Below, one piece after another: positions 14,261-20,646 of a stretch of DNA of 20,646 nt (positions are counted from its first letter, which is position 1; the number at the start of each line of letters is the position of its first letter). The DNA lies in contig JAFTPY010000041.1 of NCBI GenBank assembly GCA_017463035.1, positions 1 through 20,646 of the forward strand, read 5' to 3'. The translations under genes and the position numbers were made by a program. The stretch is from Lachnospiraceae bacterium (lineage in GTDB: Bacteria; Bacillota; Clostridia; Lachnospirales; Lachnospiraceae). Below the pieces are notes generated by a model. It ran no database searches and was not told the origin of the DNA. It saw only the letters and a list, made by a program, of their open reading frames with translations.

Positions 14261-14698
14261 ATGAAGATTAAATATATCATTGGAGATAAGTATCCGGAGC
14301 CGGAGGTTCATCTGTGCGTAAAGGAGAAGAACCGGGAAGCGACGGAGATTTATGAGGCCATAGAGAAGCTTTTCGAACTGAGGATTGTATGCTACCGGGG
14401 GCAGGAGTCGGAGATGCTTTCACCGGCGCAGATTGTCCGGATTTATTCCGAAAATAAAAAGGTATATGTACGGACCGCAGAGGACTGTTATGAGGTAAAG
14501 GACAGGTTGTATGTTTTGGAGGAGCAACTTCATGAGCAGAAGTTTGTCAGAATCTCTAATTCGGAGCTGGTGAATGTACAACAGATTGAGAAGCTTGACA
14601 TGAGTTTTGCGGGAACCATACAGGTACGAATGAGGAACGGCGACGTGACCTATGTATCCAGACGGTTTGTGCGTAAAATCAAGGAAGTTTTGTGTTAG
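14261..14698 (+). CDS. LytTR family transcriptional regulator
   Basis: This is a 145-residue DNA-binding protein. The C-terminal 100 residues are a LytTR domain (IVRIYSENKKVYVRTAEDCYEV, then FVRISNSELVNVQQIEKLD, then VTYVSRRFVRKIKEVL). There is no phospho-receiver; the first 45 residues form a small alpha/beta lead-in. Such short LytTR proteins are usually encoded with a DUF3021 membrane partner that restrains them, as in streptococcal BrsRM/HdrRM-like pairs, and they commonly activate their own operon. AAGGAG at 14250-14255 precedes the ATG. The DUF3021 gene follows 9 nt later. Confidence 0.9.
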   Translation: MKIKYIIGDKYPEPEVHLCVKEKNREATEIYEAIEKLFELRIVCYRGQESEMLSPAQIVRIYSENKKVYVRTAEDCYEVKDRLYVLEEQLHEQKFVRISNSELVNVQQIEKLDMSFAGTIQVRMRNGDVTYVSRRFVRKIKEVLC

Positions 14699-14707
14699 GA
14701 GGGCCTT

Positions 14708-15154
14708 ATGAAAAATATACTGATTCGGTTTGTAAACGGATTTTGTTATTCTGTTGCAATCACTATGGCAGTGCAATTATTGGTAATGCAGATTACTGGA
14801 GAGGCGATTATGCTTCCGGAGTTTGCGGAAAGATTTGCAGATGAAGTGACGGCTTTTTGTGTACAGCTGTTGTTGGTAGGTGTGATGAGCGGAGTGACGT
14901 CGGCAGGGACGGTTTTGTTTGAATTAAAGCGGCCGGGGCTGTTGTGGCAAAGCGTTCTGTTTCTTTTGGTGATGTTGGCAGCGTGGATTCCGACAGCCTG
15001 TTATTTGTGGGGCTTTCATAAATATTTGACATCCATGATTTCTTCTCTTGCAAGTATTATAGTGACCTACGGCATTTGCTGGGGGATTCAGTATAAGCTG
15101 TGCAGACGGGATGTGCAGGAAATCAATCAACGATTGAATCGGAAAGAGGTGTAA
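14708..15154 (+). CDS. DUF3021 family membrane protein
   Basis: This 148-residue protein has four hydrophobic helices, at about 9-28, 49-71, 79-101 and 109-128, and a basic C-terminal tail (KLCRRDVQEINQRLNRKEV) that should face the cytoplasm. Order, size and partner match the DUF3021 family, members of which control the adjacent LytTR protein. The ribosome binding site AGGAGG (14697-14702) overlaps the end of the LytTR gene. The gene also sets up the ABC transporter genes that follow, with 5 nt before the next start. Confidence 0.86.
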   Translation: MKNILIRFVNGFCYSVAITMAVQLLVMQITGEAIMLPEFAERFADEVTAFCVQLLLVGVMSGVTSAGTVLFELKRPGLLWQSVLFLLVMLAAWIPTACYLWGFHKYLTSMISSLASIIVTYGICWGIQYKLCRRDVQEINQRLNRKEV

Positions 15155-15159
15155 AACCA

Positions 15160-15924
15160 ATGCGTGAAGCGGAAGGAAGAGCAGAGATGAAATACGGAAT
15201 TGAGATTAAGGGACTTCGGAAGGAGTTTGGCAGCAAGGTGGCGGTAAAGGCGTTGGATTTGCGGATTCCGGAGGGAAGCCTGTATGCGCTGTTGGGAGTG
15301 AACGGTGCCGGAAAAACCACCACCATCCGGATGCTGACCGGTCTTACAAAGCCTACGGGAGGCCAGGCTTATGTCATGGGACACAGCATTTCCTCTGAGC
15401 TTGACGAGGTGAAGAAGCTGGTCAATATTTCTCCACAGGAGACTTCGGTGGCACCGAATCTGACGGTGCGGGAGAATCTGGAGTTTATTGCCGGGATTTA
15501 CGGCTTTGATAAGGCAAAGACGGTCGAGAAGGTAAGAGAGATGCTGGCGCAGTTTTCTATGGAAGAGGTGGAACACCAGAAAGCCAAAACCTTGTCCGGC
15601 GGCTGGCAGAGAAAGTTGAATATTGCCATGGCTCTGATTACGGAGCCGAAGGTGTTGTTTTTGGACGAGCCGACCCTTGGTATCGATGTGCTGGCAAGAC
15701 GGGAGCTTTGGCGGAAAATCGAAGCCTTAAAGGGAAAGATAACCATCGTTTTGACCACCCATTATATGGAGGAGGCAGAAAGCTTAGCGGACGAGATTGC
15801 GATTATGGCAAAAGGAGAGCTGATGGCAGTGGGAAGTCCGAAGGAACTGATGCGTCGGACGGAGTCTGATTGCTTAGAGGATGCGTTTGTAAAGATTGTG
15901 GAGGGGGTGTCCTATGAAGAGTAA
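15160..15924 (+). CDS. ABC transporter ATP-binding protein
   Basis: This 254-residue ATPase is of the drug/antibiotic exporter (CcmA/DrrA-like) class. Walker A is GVNGAGKT (46-53), the Q-loop is SPQET, the signature is LSGGW (145-149, with W where Q is usual), Walker B is VLFLDE (165-170) and the switch His is His201. I chose ATG 15160, served by GAGGTG (15146-15151), which overlaps the end of the DUF3021 gene. ATG 15187 (MKYGIEIKG) is a fair alternative start. The 3' end overlaps the permease gene by 11 nt, a sign of translational coupling. Confidence 0.9.
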   Translation: MREAEGRAEMKYGIEIKGLRKEFGSKVAVKALDLRIPEGSLYALLGVNGAGKTTTIRMLTGLTKPTGGQAYVMGHSISSELDEVKKLVNISPQETSVAPNLTVRENLEFIAGIYGFDKAKTVEKVREMLAQFSMEEVEHQKAKTLSGGWQRKLNIAMALITEPKVLFLDEPTLGIDVLARRELWRKIEALKGKITIVLTTHYMEEAESLADEIAIMAKGELMAVGSPKELMRRTESDCLEDAFVKIVEGVSYEE

Positions 15925-16675
15925 AGTGTTTGCCGTAAGGACATGGAAAGAGATTATGCGCGACCCGTTAAGCTACATTTTTTGTCTCGGGTTCCCACTT
16001 GTGATGCTGGTGATTATGAGCGTTATCGACAAAAGCATTCCGGCGGAGGCAGGGATGCAGGTGTTCCGCATCCGGAATCTGGCACCGGGAATTTCCTACT
16101 TCGGACTTACCTTTGTGATGCTGTTTACCGGTATTCAGGTGTCAAAGGACCGGACCACGGCCCTGCTTTTGCGGTTGTATGCCTCGCCTATGAAGCCGGT
16201 GGAGTATATTTTCGGTTACACCATGCCGGTGGTGGTGCTGGCGGTGATGCAGATGGTGATTTGTTTTTCGGTATCCTTTGTAATCGGTCTGTGTACCGGG
16301 AATTCTCTTGCTGTCACAGAAATGCTGCTGTCCATGCTGGCGTTATTGCCGTCGGTATTCTTATTTGTGGGCTTTGGTATTTTGTTCGGAACACTCGTCA
16401 ACGAGAAAGCAGCACCGGGACTGTGCTCCATTCTCATTTCGGCAGCGGGTATGATCGGCGGCATCTGGATGGATGTCGACGGTTTGGGCGGAGCAATCAA
16501 AACCGTAGCGAGGGCGTTGCCGTTTTATCACGGTGTCAGTCTGGCGAGACTGCCGTTTGGGGAGACTGCCGAGGGGGCAGTGGAGCATCTTCTTTGGACG
16601 ATAGTTTGCGGTGCGGCGGTATACGGACTGGCGGTTACGGTGTTCCGAAGTAAGATGAAAAAGGATATCAGGTGA
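15914..16675 (+). CDS. ABC-2 type transporter permease
   Basis: This is a 253-residue membrane protein with about six hydrophobic helices (roughly 21-40, 56-77, 102-124, 138-160, 170-190 and 224-244). Its N-terminal amphipathic RTWKEIMRDPLSYIF and the central GIQVSKDRTTALLLRLYASPMKPVEYIFGY are the usual ABC-2 features. With the preceding ATPase it forms an exporter, substrate unknown, possibly a peptide or lipid-active antibiotic given the LytTR control. ATG 15914 has GAGGGGGTG just upstream. A strong terminator follows the stop. Confidence 0.88.
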   Translation: MKSKVFAVRTWKEIMRDPLSYIFCLGFPLVMLVIMSVIDKSIPAEAGMQVFRIRNLAPGISYFGLTFVMLFTGIQVSKDRTTALLLRLYASPMKPVEYIFGYTMPVVVLAVMQMVICFSVSFVIGLCTGNSLAVTEMLLSMLALLPSVFLFVGFGILFGTLVNEKAAPGLCSILISAAGMIGGIWMDVDGLGGAIKTVARALPFYHGVSLARLPFGETAEGAVEHLLWTIVCGAAVYGLAVTVFRSKMKKDIR

Positions 16676-16688
16676 GTTTCAGAATGGC

Positions 16689-16727
16689 AAGGAGGAGATT
16701 TCCGGTGTTGGAGATTTCCTCCTTTTT
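16689..16727 (+). terminator. Intrinsic terminator of the LytTR-ABC operon
   Basis: AAGGAGGAGATTTCC (16689-16703) pairs with GGAGATTTCCTCCTT (16710-16724) over 15 bp with two G-U pairs, loop GGTGTT, followed by T's to 16727. Confidence 0.93.
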
Positions 16728-16751
16728 ATGTATTGCAAATCGGTGTTTTGT

Positions 16752-16781
16752 TTGCACAGAGCCGGTAAAATGTAGTATAAT
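16752..16781 (+). promoter_or_regulatory. Promoter of the membrane protein-fruK pair
   Basis: TTGCAC (16752-16757), an 18-bp spacer and TATAAT (16776-16781) lie 65 bp before the ATG at 16847. Confidence 0.65.
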
Positions 16782-16846
16782 AGTGTTCGAATCTGTTAGA
16801 TGTGGCTTACAGAACGAAAGAAGTTAAGAGATACGGAGGAGTTGTG

Positions 16847-17350
16847 ATGAAAAAGGATGTTTTGCTGACCGCAAAAGAGGAACAGGGAAAGGAAGCAGGG
16901 AAACAGGGCATTATTTCACTTATTATATTGCTGGCGGTACTTGTCATGGTGACCATATCCCAAGGTTGGGAGATATGGTATCGAAGTACCGGATTCATGC
17001 TTTTTGCAGTGGGAATATTTGCTGCGGCATTGGCACTGAGACCATTGGTGATTTTGAGTAGCGGTCAGAGAGCTCTTAGGGAGCGAAAACAGATTACGGA
17101 GAACGGACGTTATGTATACGGAAAGGTAATGAAGATTTCGGAGACCGTGGGACTACGGACAAAAAGCTTGGCGAGAATGTATTGTGTGGAAATGGTGTAT
17201 GATGACGGACGTGGTTTGAAAAAGTGGAATTCGTCGCATTACGCGAAAAATCCGCGAGACTACATAGATATCGGAAAAGAGTATAAAATATACTTTTTTG
17301 GGAAAAAATCCTGTCTGGAAGCTGTTGAGGCAAAAAACAGAAAGTATTAG
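16847..17350 (+). CDS. Two-helix membrane protein of unknown function
   Basis: I do not recognise this 167-residue protein with confidence. A charged N-terminus of 20 residues is followed by two hydrophobic segments (about 21-38 and 49-70). Then comes a soluble C-terminal half with alternating strands (ENGRYVYGKVMKISE, MYCVEMVYDDGRG, KEYKIYFFG), which recalls the extracytoplasmic or cytoplasmic beta domains of DUF3592-type proteins. GGAGGAG (16835-16841) lies 5 nt before ATG 16847; the frame upstream to 16802 lacks such a site. The fruK-like gene begins 40 nt later with no promoter between, so the pair is probably co-transcribed. Confidence 0.72.
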   Translation: MKKDVLLTAKEEQGKEAGKQGIISLIILLAVLVMVTISQGWEIWYRSTGFMLFAVGIFAAALALRPLVILSSGQRALRERKQITENGRYVYGKVMKISETVGLRTKSLARMYCVEMVYDDGRGLKKWNSSHYAKNPRDYIDIGKEYKIYFFGKKSCLEAVEAKNRKY

Positions 17351-17390
17351 AGTTGATACGGCAAAGTACAGCAAAATATCGGAGGTGCCT

Positions 17391-18311
17391 ATGTTTTATA
17401 CCATGACTTTAAATCCGGCATTGGATTACAATATGACATTAAAAGAATTTGCCCCGGAACGGGTGAACCGTTCCGTAAAAGAGGAGATGATTCCGGGAGG
17501 AAAGGGGCTGATGGTATCCCGGATGCTTAAAAATCTTGGGATTGAGTCCACGGCCTTCGGCCTGGTGGCGGGCTTTACCGGAGCGGAGCTGACCCGGATG
17601 GTGCATGAGCTTGGTGTACGGACGAGCTTTGTCAGTCTGCCGGCAGGCATGACCCGTATCAATGTGAAGCTTTGGGGCGGTCTGGAAGGCGAAATCAATG
17701 CGCAGGGACCGGAGTGTGACGAAAAGAGTTTGCAGGCTCTCTTTGAAAAGCTGACCATGCTGACCAAGGAGGATACCCTGGTGCTGTCCGGCAGTGTGCC
17801 GGCGACCCTTCCGAAGGATGTTTATGTGGATATGATAAAGCATGTGAAGGATAAGGCACCGAGAATCGTAGTAGATGCCACGGGAGAGCTGCTGCGGAGT
17901 ACGCTTTCCTATCGCCCGTTTTTGGTAAAGCCGAATCATCACGAGTTGGGAGAGTTATACGGGGCGACGCTTACGACCAAAGAGGATGTGGCGGTATATG
18001 CAAAGAAGCTGAGGGGCGAGGGGGCAAGAAATGTCCTTGTTTCCATGGCAGGGGACGGTGCTGTATTGGCAGGGGCGGACGGCAGCGTATGGTTCGGAGA
18101 AGCACCGCAGGGCCGGGTGGTAGATACGGTAGGCTCCGGAGATTCCATGGTAGCCGGATTTTTGGCCGGATATGAAGCGGCGCAAAGTGCCGAACAGGCA
18201 TTTATGACCGGAATTGCCTCCGGCAGTGCCAGTGCATTTTCTGCGGAATTGGGAACAAAAGCTGAGGTGGAGGCGTTATTGCAAAAGGTGCAGCTAAAAC
18301 AGGTGGAGTAA
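17391..18311 (+). CDS. fruK: 1-Phosphofructokinase-like PfkB kinase
   Basis: This 306-residue PfkB-family kinase resembles FruK, which phosphorylates fructose 1-phosphate at position 6. The start MFYTMTLNPALDYNM is typical, and GSGDSMVAG (248-256) contains the catalytic base Asp251 and the anion hole. The sugar-binding motif usually written GGKGxNVSR is GGKGLMVSR here (36-44), so the conserved Asn is Met41. VLSGSVPATLP and VDATGELL also match. GGAGGTG (17381-17387) precedes the ATG. No fructose PTS or FruR gene is adjacent, so specificity for fructose 1-phosphate is not assured; a related sugar phosphate is possible. Confidence 0.85.
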   Translation: MFYTMTLNPALDYNMTLKEFAPERVNRSVKEEMIPGGKGLMVSRMLKNLGIESTAFGLVAGFTGAELTRMVHELGVRTSFVSLPAGMTRINVKLWGGLEGEINAQGPECDEKSLQALFEKLTMLTKEDTLVLSGSVPATLPKDVYVDMIKHVKDKAPRIVVDATGELLRSTLSYRPFLVKPNHHELGELYGATLTTKEDVAVYAKKLRGEGARNVLVSMAGDGAVLAGADGSVWFGEAPQGRVVDTVGSGDSMVAGFLAGYEAAQSAEQAFMTGIASGSASAFSAELGTKAEVEALLQKVQLKQVE

Positions 18312-18356
18312 GTGTAGAGTTTACAAGTTTTTTACGGTTTTGTGCGTGCTTTCACA

Positions 18357-18400
18357 TTGACAAAAATATATCACTGCAATATAATGGTAATAAGTGATAT
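18357..18400 (+). promoter_or_regulatory. Consensus promoter of rex with overlapping dyad
   Basis: TTGACA (18357-18362), a 17-bp spacer and TATAAT (18380-18385) match sigma-A consensus at all twelve positions. ATATCACT (18368-18375) and AGTGATAT (18393-18400) form an 8-bp perfect inverted repeat centred on the -10 box, a likely operator. Confidence 0.85.
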
Positions 18401-18428
18401 TATGCTTTGGAAAGAAGGAGAGAGCGAC

Positions 18429-19127
18429 ATGGAAAAGGTGATTTCAACGGCGGTAATCAAGCGTTTGCCACGCTATTACAGATACTTAGGTGAACTCCGA
18501 AAAAAGGAAGTAGTTCGCATTTCATCCAAAGAGTTAAGTGAAAGAATGAATGTGACGGCATCTCAGATTCGTCAGGATTTAAACAATTTCGGAGGCTTCG
18601 GTCAGCAGGGCTACGGCTATAACGTGGAGTATCTGTACACCGAAATCGGTAAGATTCTGGGGCTTGACCAGGAGCATCAGGTCATTATTATCGGTGCCGG
18701 TAATTTAGGACAGGCCATTGCCAATTATGCGGATTTTGCCCGTCGCGGTTTTGATATTAAGGCGGTATTCGATGTAAAGCCGGAGCTCATCGGCAAGGAG
18801 ATCGGTGATGTGAAGATTCGTGCCATGAGTGAACTCAAGGAGTATGTAGCCAAGCAGAAGCCGGACATTGTGGCATTGGCACTTCCGAAGGAGCATGCGG
18901 TTCAGGTGGCCAATGACGTGGTTTCCTGGGGCGTTAGTGCGATTTGGAATTTTGCCCCGGTGGAGCTTCGTTTGCCGAAGCACGTAGTAGTGGAGAATGT
19001 GCATTTGACGGAGAGCTTGATGCGTCTGTCTTATAATATTCGTGCGGCAAAGAACAAGAGGGATGCCGATGCGGCACAGAAGGCAACTAAGGAAGCAAAG
19101 GCCGAGAGTGCGGCAACGAAGGAATAA
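18429..19127 (+). CDS. rex: Redox-sensing transcriptional repressor Rex
   Basis: Rex senses the NADH/NAD+ ratio and represses fermentative and redox genes when NADH is low. Residues 1-80 are the winged helix (AVIKRLPRYYRYL, RISSKELSERMNVTASQIRQDLNNFGGFGQQGYGYNV, a family signature). The Rossmann dinucleotide loop IGAGNLGQAI spans 88-97, and the C-terminal helix carries LTESLMRLSYNIR. A 25-residue Lys/Ala/Glu-rich tail follows (NKRDADAAQKATKEAKAESAATKE), longer than usual. AAGGAG (18415-18420) supports ATG 18429 over the upstream frame. The next gene starts 10 nt later. Confidence 0.96.
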   Translation: MEKVISTAVIKRLPRYYRYLGELRKKEVVRISSKELSERMNVTASQIRQDLNNFGGFGQQGYGYNVEYLYTEIGKILGLDQEHQVIIIGAGNLGQAIANYADFARRGFDIKAVFDVKPELIGKEIGDVKIRAMSELKEYVAKQKPDIVALALPKEHAVQVANDVVSWGVSAIWNFAPVELRLPKHVVVENVHLTESLMRLSYNIRAAKNKRDADAAQKATKEAKAESAATKE

Positions 19128-19137
19128 GGAGAATGAC

Positions 19138-20646
19138 ATGATAACCGGAATCGGTACGGATTTGGTTGAGATTGCCCGGGTGCAGAAAGCAATCGGGCAT
19201 TCTTCTTTTTTAGAGAAGGTTTATACGGAAAAGGAACGGGAGCTGATTGCTGCGCGAGAAGTTCGTGCGGCAACAAATTTTGCTGCGAAGGAAGCGGTAG
19301 CAAAGGCCTTCGGTTGCGGATTTGCCGGGATTGCTCCCATTGAAATCGAGGTGTTGCGGGAGGCTTCCGGTATGCCTTATGTAGTGCTGCACGGCAGGGC
19401 AAGGGCGAAGGCGGAGTTGCTTGGAATTACGAAGATTCAGGTGTCTTTGACGGATACGAAAGAGTATGCCCAGGCTTATGCGGTATGTGAGGGAGCAGCA
19501 GCGGAAGATGCGGGAAAAGTACTGCCGGGCCGGAAGGACGGTGAGCTGTTAGCGAAGACGCCTGACAGCTTAAAAGAAGCAGGGGTTCCGGTAGTGGATG
19601 CGGCCGGCATGAAGGAAGCGGACCGGGTTACGATAGAAGAGGTCGGAGTTCCTTCTCTTGTTTTAATGGAGCGGGCGGCCCTTGCGGTAGCGGAGCGGGT
19701 GAAAGTATATGCCACAAAGGAAAGCCGTATCGGAGTGCTTTGCGGCACAGGAAATAACGGCGGTGACGGTGTGGCGGTGGCCCGCTTGCTTGCGGAAGAG
19801 AGTTATGATGCTACGGTTTTGATAAAGGATGCTACCAAGGGGACACCGGAGTTTTTACAGCAGATGAAGATAGCGACAGCCGGCGGCGTACCGGTTTGTG
19901 AACCGTGGGAAACCAAAGGGTATGATATTATTGTGGATGCCTTGTTCGGCATCGGCCTGTCAAAGCCGGTGGAAGGGGAATATGGGGATTTGCTGGAACA
20001 AATCGACAGAGAGCGGCATATTGTAATAGCGGTGGACATCGCATCGGGAGTGTCGGCTTCGGACGGGACAGTAGGTGGTGCGGCATTGCATGCGAATGAG
20101 ACGGTGACCTTCGGCGCGGCAAAGTGGGGACATTTGTTGTATCCGGGGAAGGAATATACCGGAAAGCTTACGGTGGCGGATATCGGATTCCCGAAGGCGG
20201 TTTTGACAGCCCGGAAACAGGGAATGTGGCTTTCACGTGAGTCGGTCGATGCGTTGATGCCGAGACGTCCGGCCTATTCCAATAAGGGAACCTTCGGAAA
20301 GGTGGCGGTGATTGCCGGCAGTAAAAACATGGCCGGTGCGGCGTATTTTGCAGCCTGTGGTGCATACCGTACGGGGGCGGGACTGGTTAAAATCGTGACG
20401 CCGGAATGTAACCGGGAGATTTTACAAACATTACTTCCGGAGGCAATGTTGGCTACATATGCAGGAGCAGAAGAGTTGCCTGTTGTGGTCGAAGAAGCAG
20501 TGCGCTTTGCGGATGCGGTCGTAATCGGGCCGGGCCTGGGACAGTGTGCGGAGGCTGAATTGCTTGTGTCGCTCATCCGGGATGCATTATATGAAAAAGA
20601 AGATACTCCGGTCTCTGTATGGGATGCGGATGCATTGAATATACTG
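19138..20646 (+). CDS. Holo-ACP synthase fused to NAD(P)HX epimerase and dehydratase (3' end outside window)
   Basis: One frame runs 503 codons from ATG 19138 to the window edge with no stop; I translated it line by line. Residues 1-122 are AcpS, which transfers phosphopantetheine from CoA to acyl carrier protein: GIGTDLVEI with Asp8, then FAAKEAVAKAFG with Glu52. Residues 123-150 are a linker. Residues 150-365 are NnrE (YjeF-N), which epimerises damaged NAD(P)HX: GTGNNGGDG (203-211), VDALFGIGL with Asp267, and VDIASGVS. Residues 372-503 are the start of NnrD (YjeF-C), the ADP/ATP-dependent dehydratase: NKGTFGKVAVIAGS, GPGLG (464-468), WDADALN with Asp498. AAGGAG (19126-19131) precedes the start, 10 nt after rex. 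Confidence 0.93.
   Translation, partial: MITGIGTDLVEIARVQKAIGHSSFLEKVYTEKERELIAAREVRAATNFAAKEAVAKAFGCGFAGIAPIEIEVLREASGMPYVVLHGRARAKAELLGITKIQVSLTDTKEYAQAYAVCEGAAAEDAGKVLPGRKDGELLAKTPDSLKEAGVPVVDAAGMKEADRVTIEEVGVPSLVLMERAALAVAERVKVYATKESRIGVLCGTGNNGGDGVAVARLLAEESYDATVLIKDATKGTPEFLQQMKIATAGGVPVCEPWETKGYDIIVDALFGIGLSKPVEGEYGDLLEQIDRERHIVIAVDIASGVSASDGTVGGAALHANETVTFGAAKWGHLLYPGKEYTGKLTVADIGFPKAVLTARKQGMWLSRESVDALMPRRPAYSNKGTFGKVAVIAGSKNMAGAAYFAACGAYRTGAGLVKIVTPECNREILQTLLPEAMLATYAGAEELPVVVEEAVRFADAVVIGPGLGQCAEAELLVSLIRDALYEKEDTPVSVWDADALNIL

Noticed and set aside
18312..18362. Rex self-operator upstream of rex
   Set aside because: No TTGTTAA-n4-TTAACAA-like site could be found by eye; TTTGT and ACAAA occur but far apart and without the inner dyad.

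Overview
The window reads as a chromosomal segment of an anaerobic, low-to-mid-GC Gram-positive bacterium of the class Clostridia, most likely a Lachnospiraceae-type genome. Supporting signs are strong AGGAGG-type ribosome binding sites, sigma-A-like promoters, oxygen-sensitive thiamin enzymes (ThiH and a short clostridial-type ThiC), a short ThiF, a Rex redox repressor and LytTR-DUF3021 and TipAS-type MerR regulators. I do not name a species. Every gene I support is on the + strand.

Layout. Positions 2-2823: the 3' part of an HSL-type alpha/beta hydrolase, then a close-packed YitT membrane protein, Nudix hydrolase and SAM methyltransferase. 2842-5268: two MerR regulators, one with a TipAS drug-binding domain and one with a long sensor carrying a duplicated C-terminal domain; both have promoters starting TTGACTCTC. 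5294-6357: a Fic-fold protein with a substituted active site, behind a promoter set among four alternating copies of one half-site. 6390-7371: an XRE regulator with a long structured leader and a small partner protein that resembles its C-terminal domain.

7402-13834: the thiamin operon thiS-thiF-thiG-thiH-thiE-thiD-thiC. ThiS/F/G/H make the thiazole, ThiC and ThiD make the pyrimidine pyrophosphate, and ThiE joins them. The leader has two TPP riboswitches, each followed by an intrinsic terminator. Between them lie two tandem copies of a GC-rich, foldable repeat. After thiC comes a 321-bp near-palindromic element with 29-bp perfect ends.

14194-16727: a LytTR regulator, a DUF3021 membrane protein and a two-gene ABC exporter, closed by a clear terminator. 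16752-18311: a two-helix membrane protein of unknown function and a FruK-like sugar-phosphate kinase. 18357-20646 (window end): rex behind a consensus promoter, followed 10 bp later by one open frame that joins holo-ACP synthase to both NAD(P)HX repair enzymes (epimerase and dehydratase).

The least ordinary items are the AcpS-NnrE-NnrD fusion beside rex, the covarying tandem repeats between the two riboswitches, the long inverted-repeat element after thiC, and the alternating half-site array before the degenerate Fic gene.
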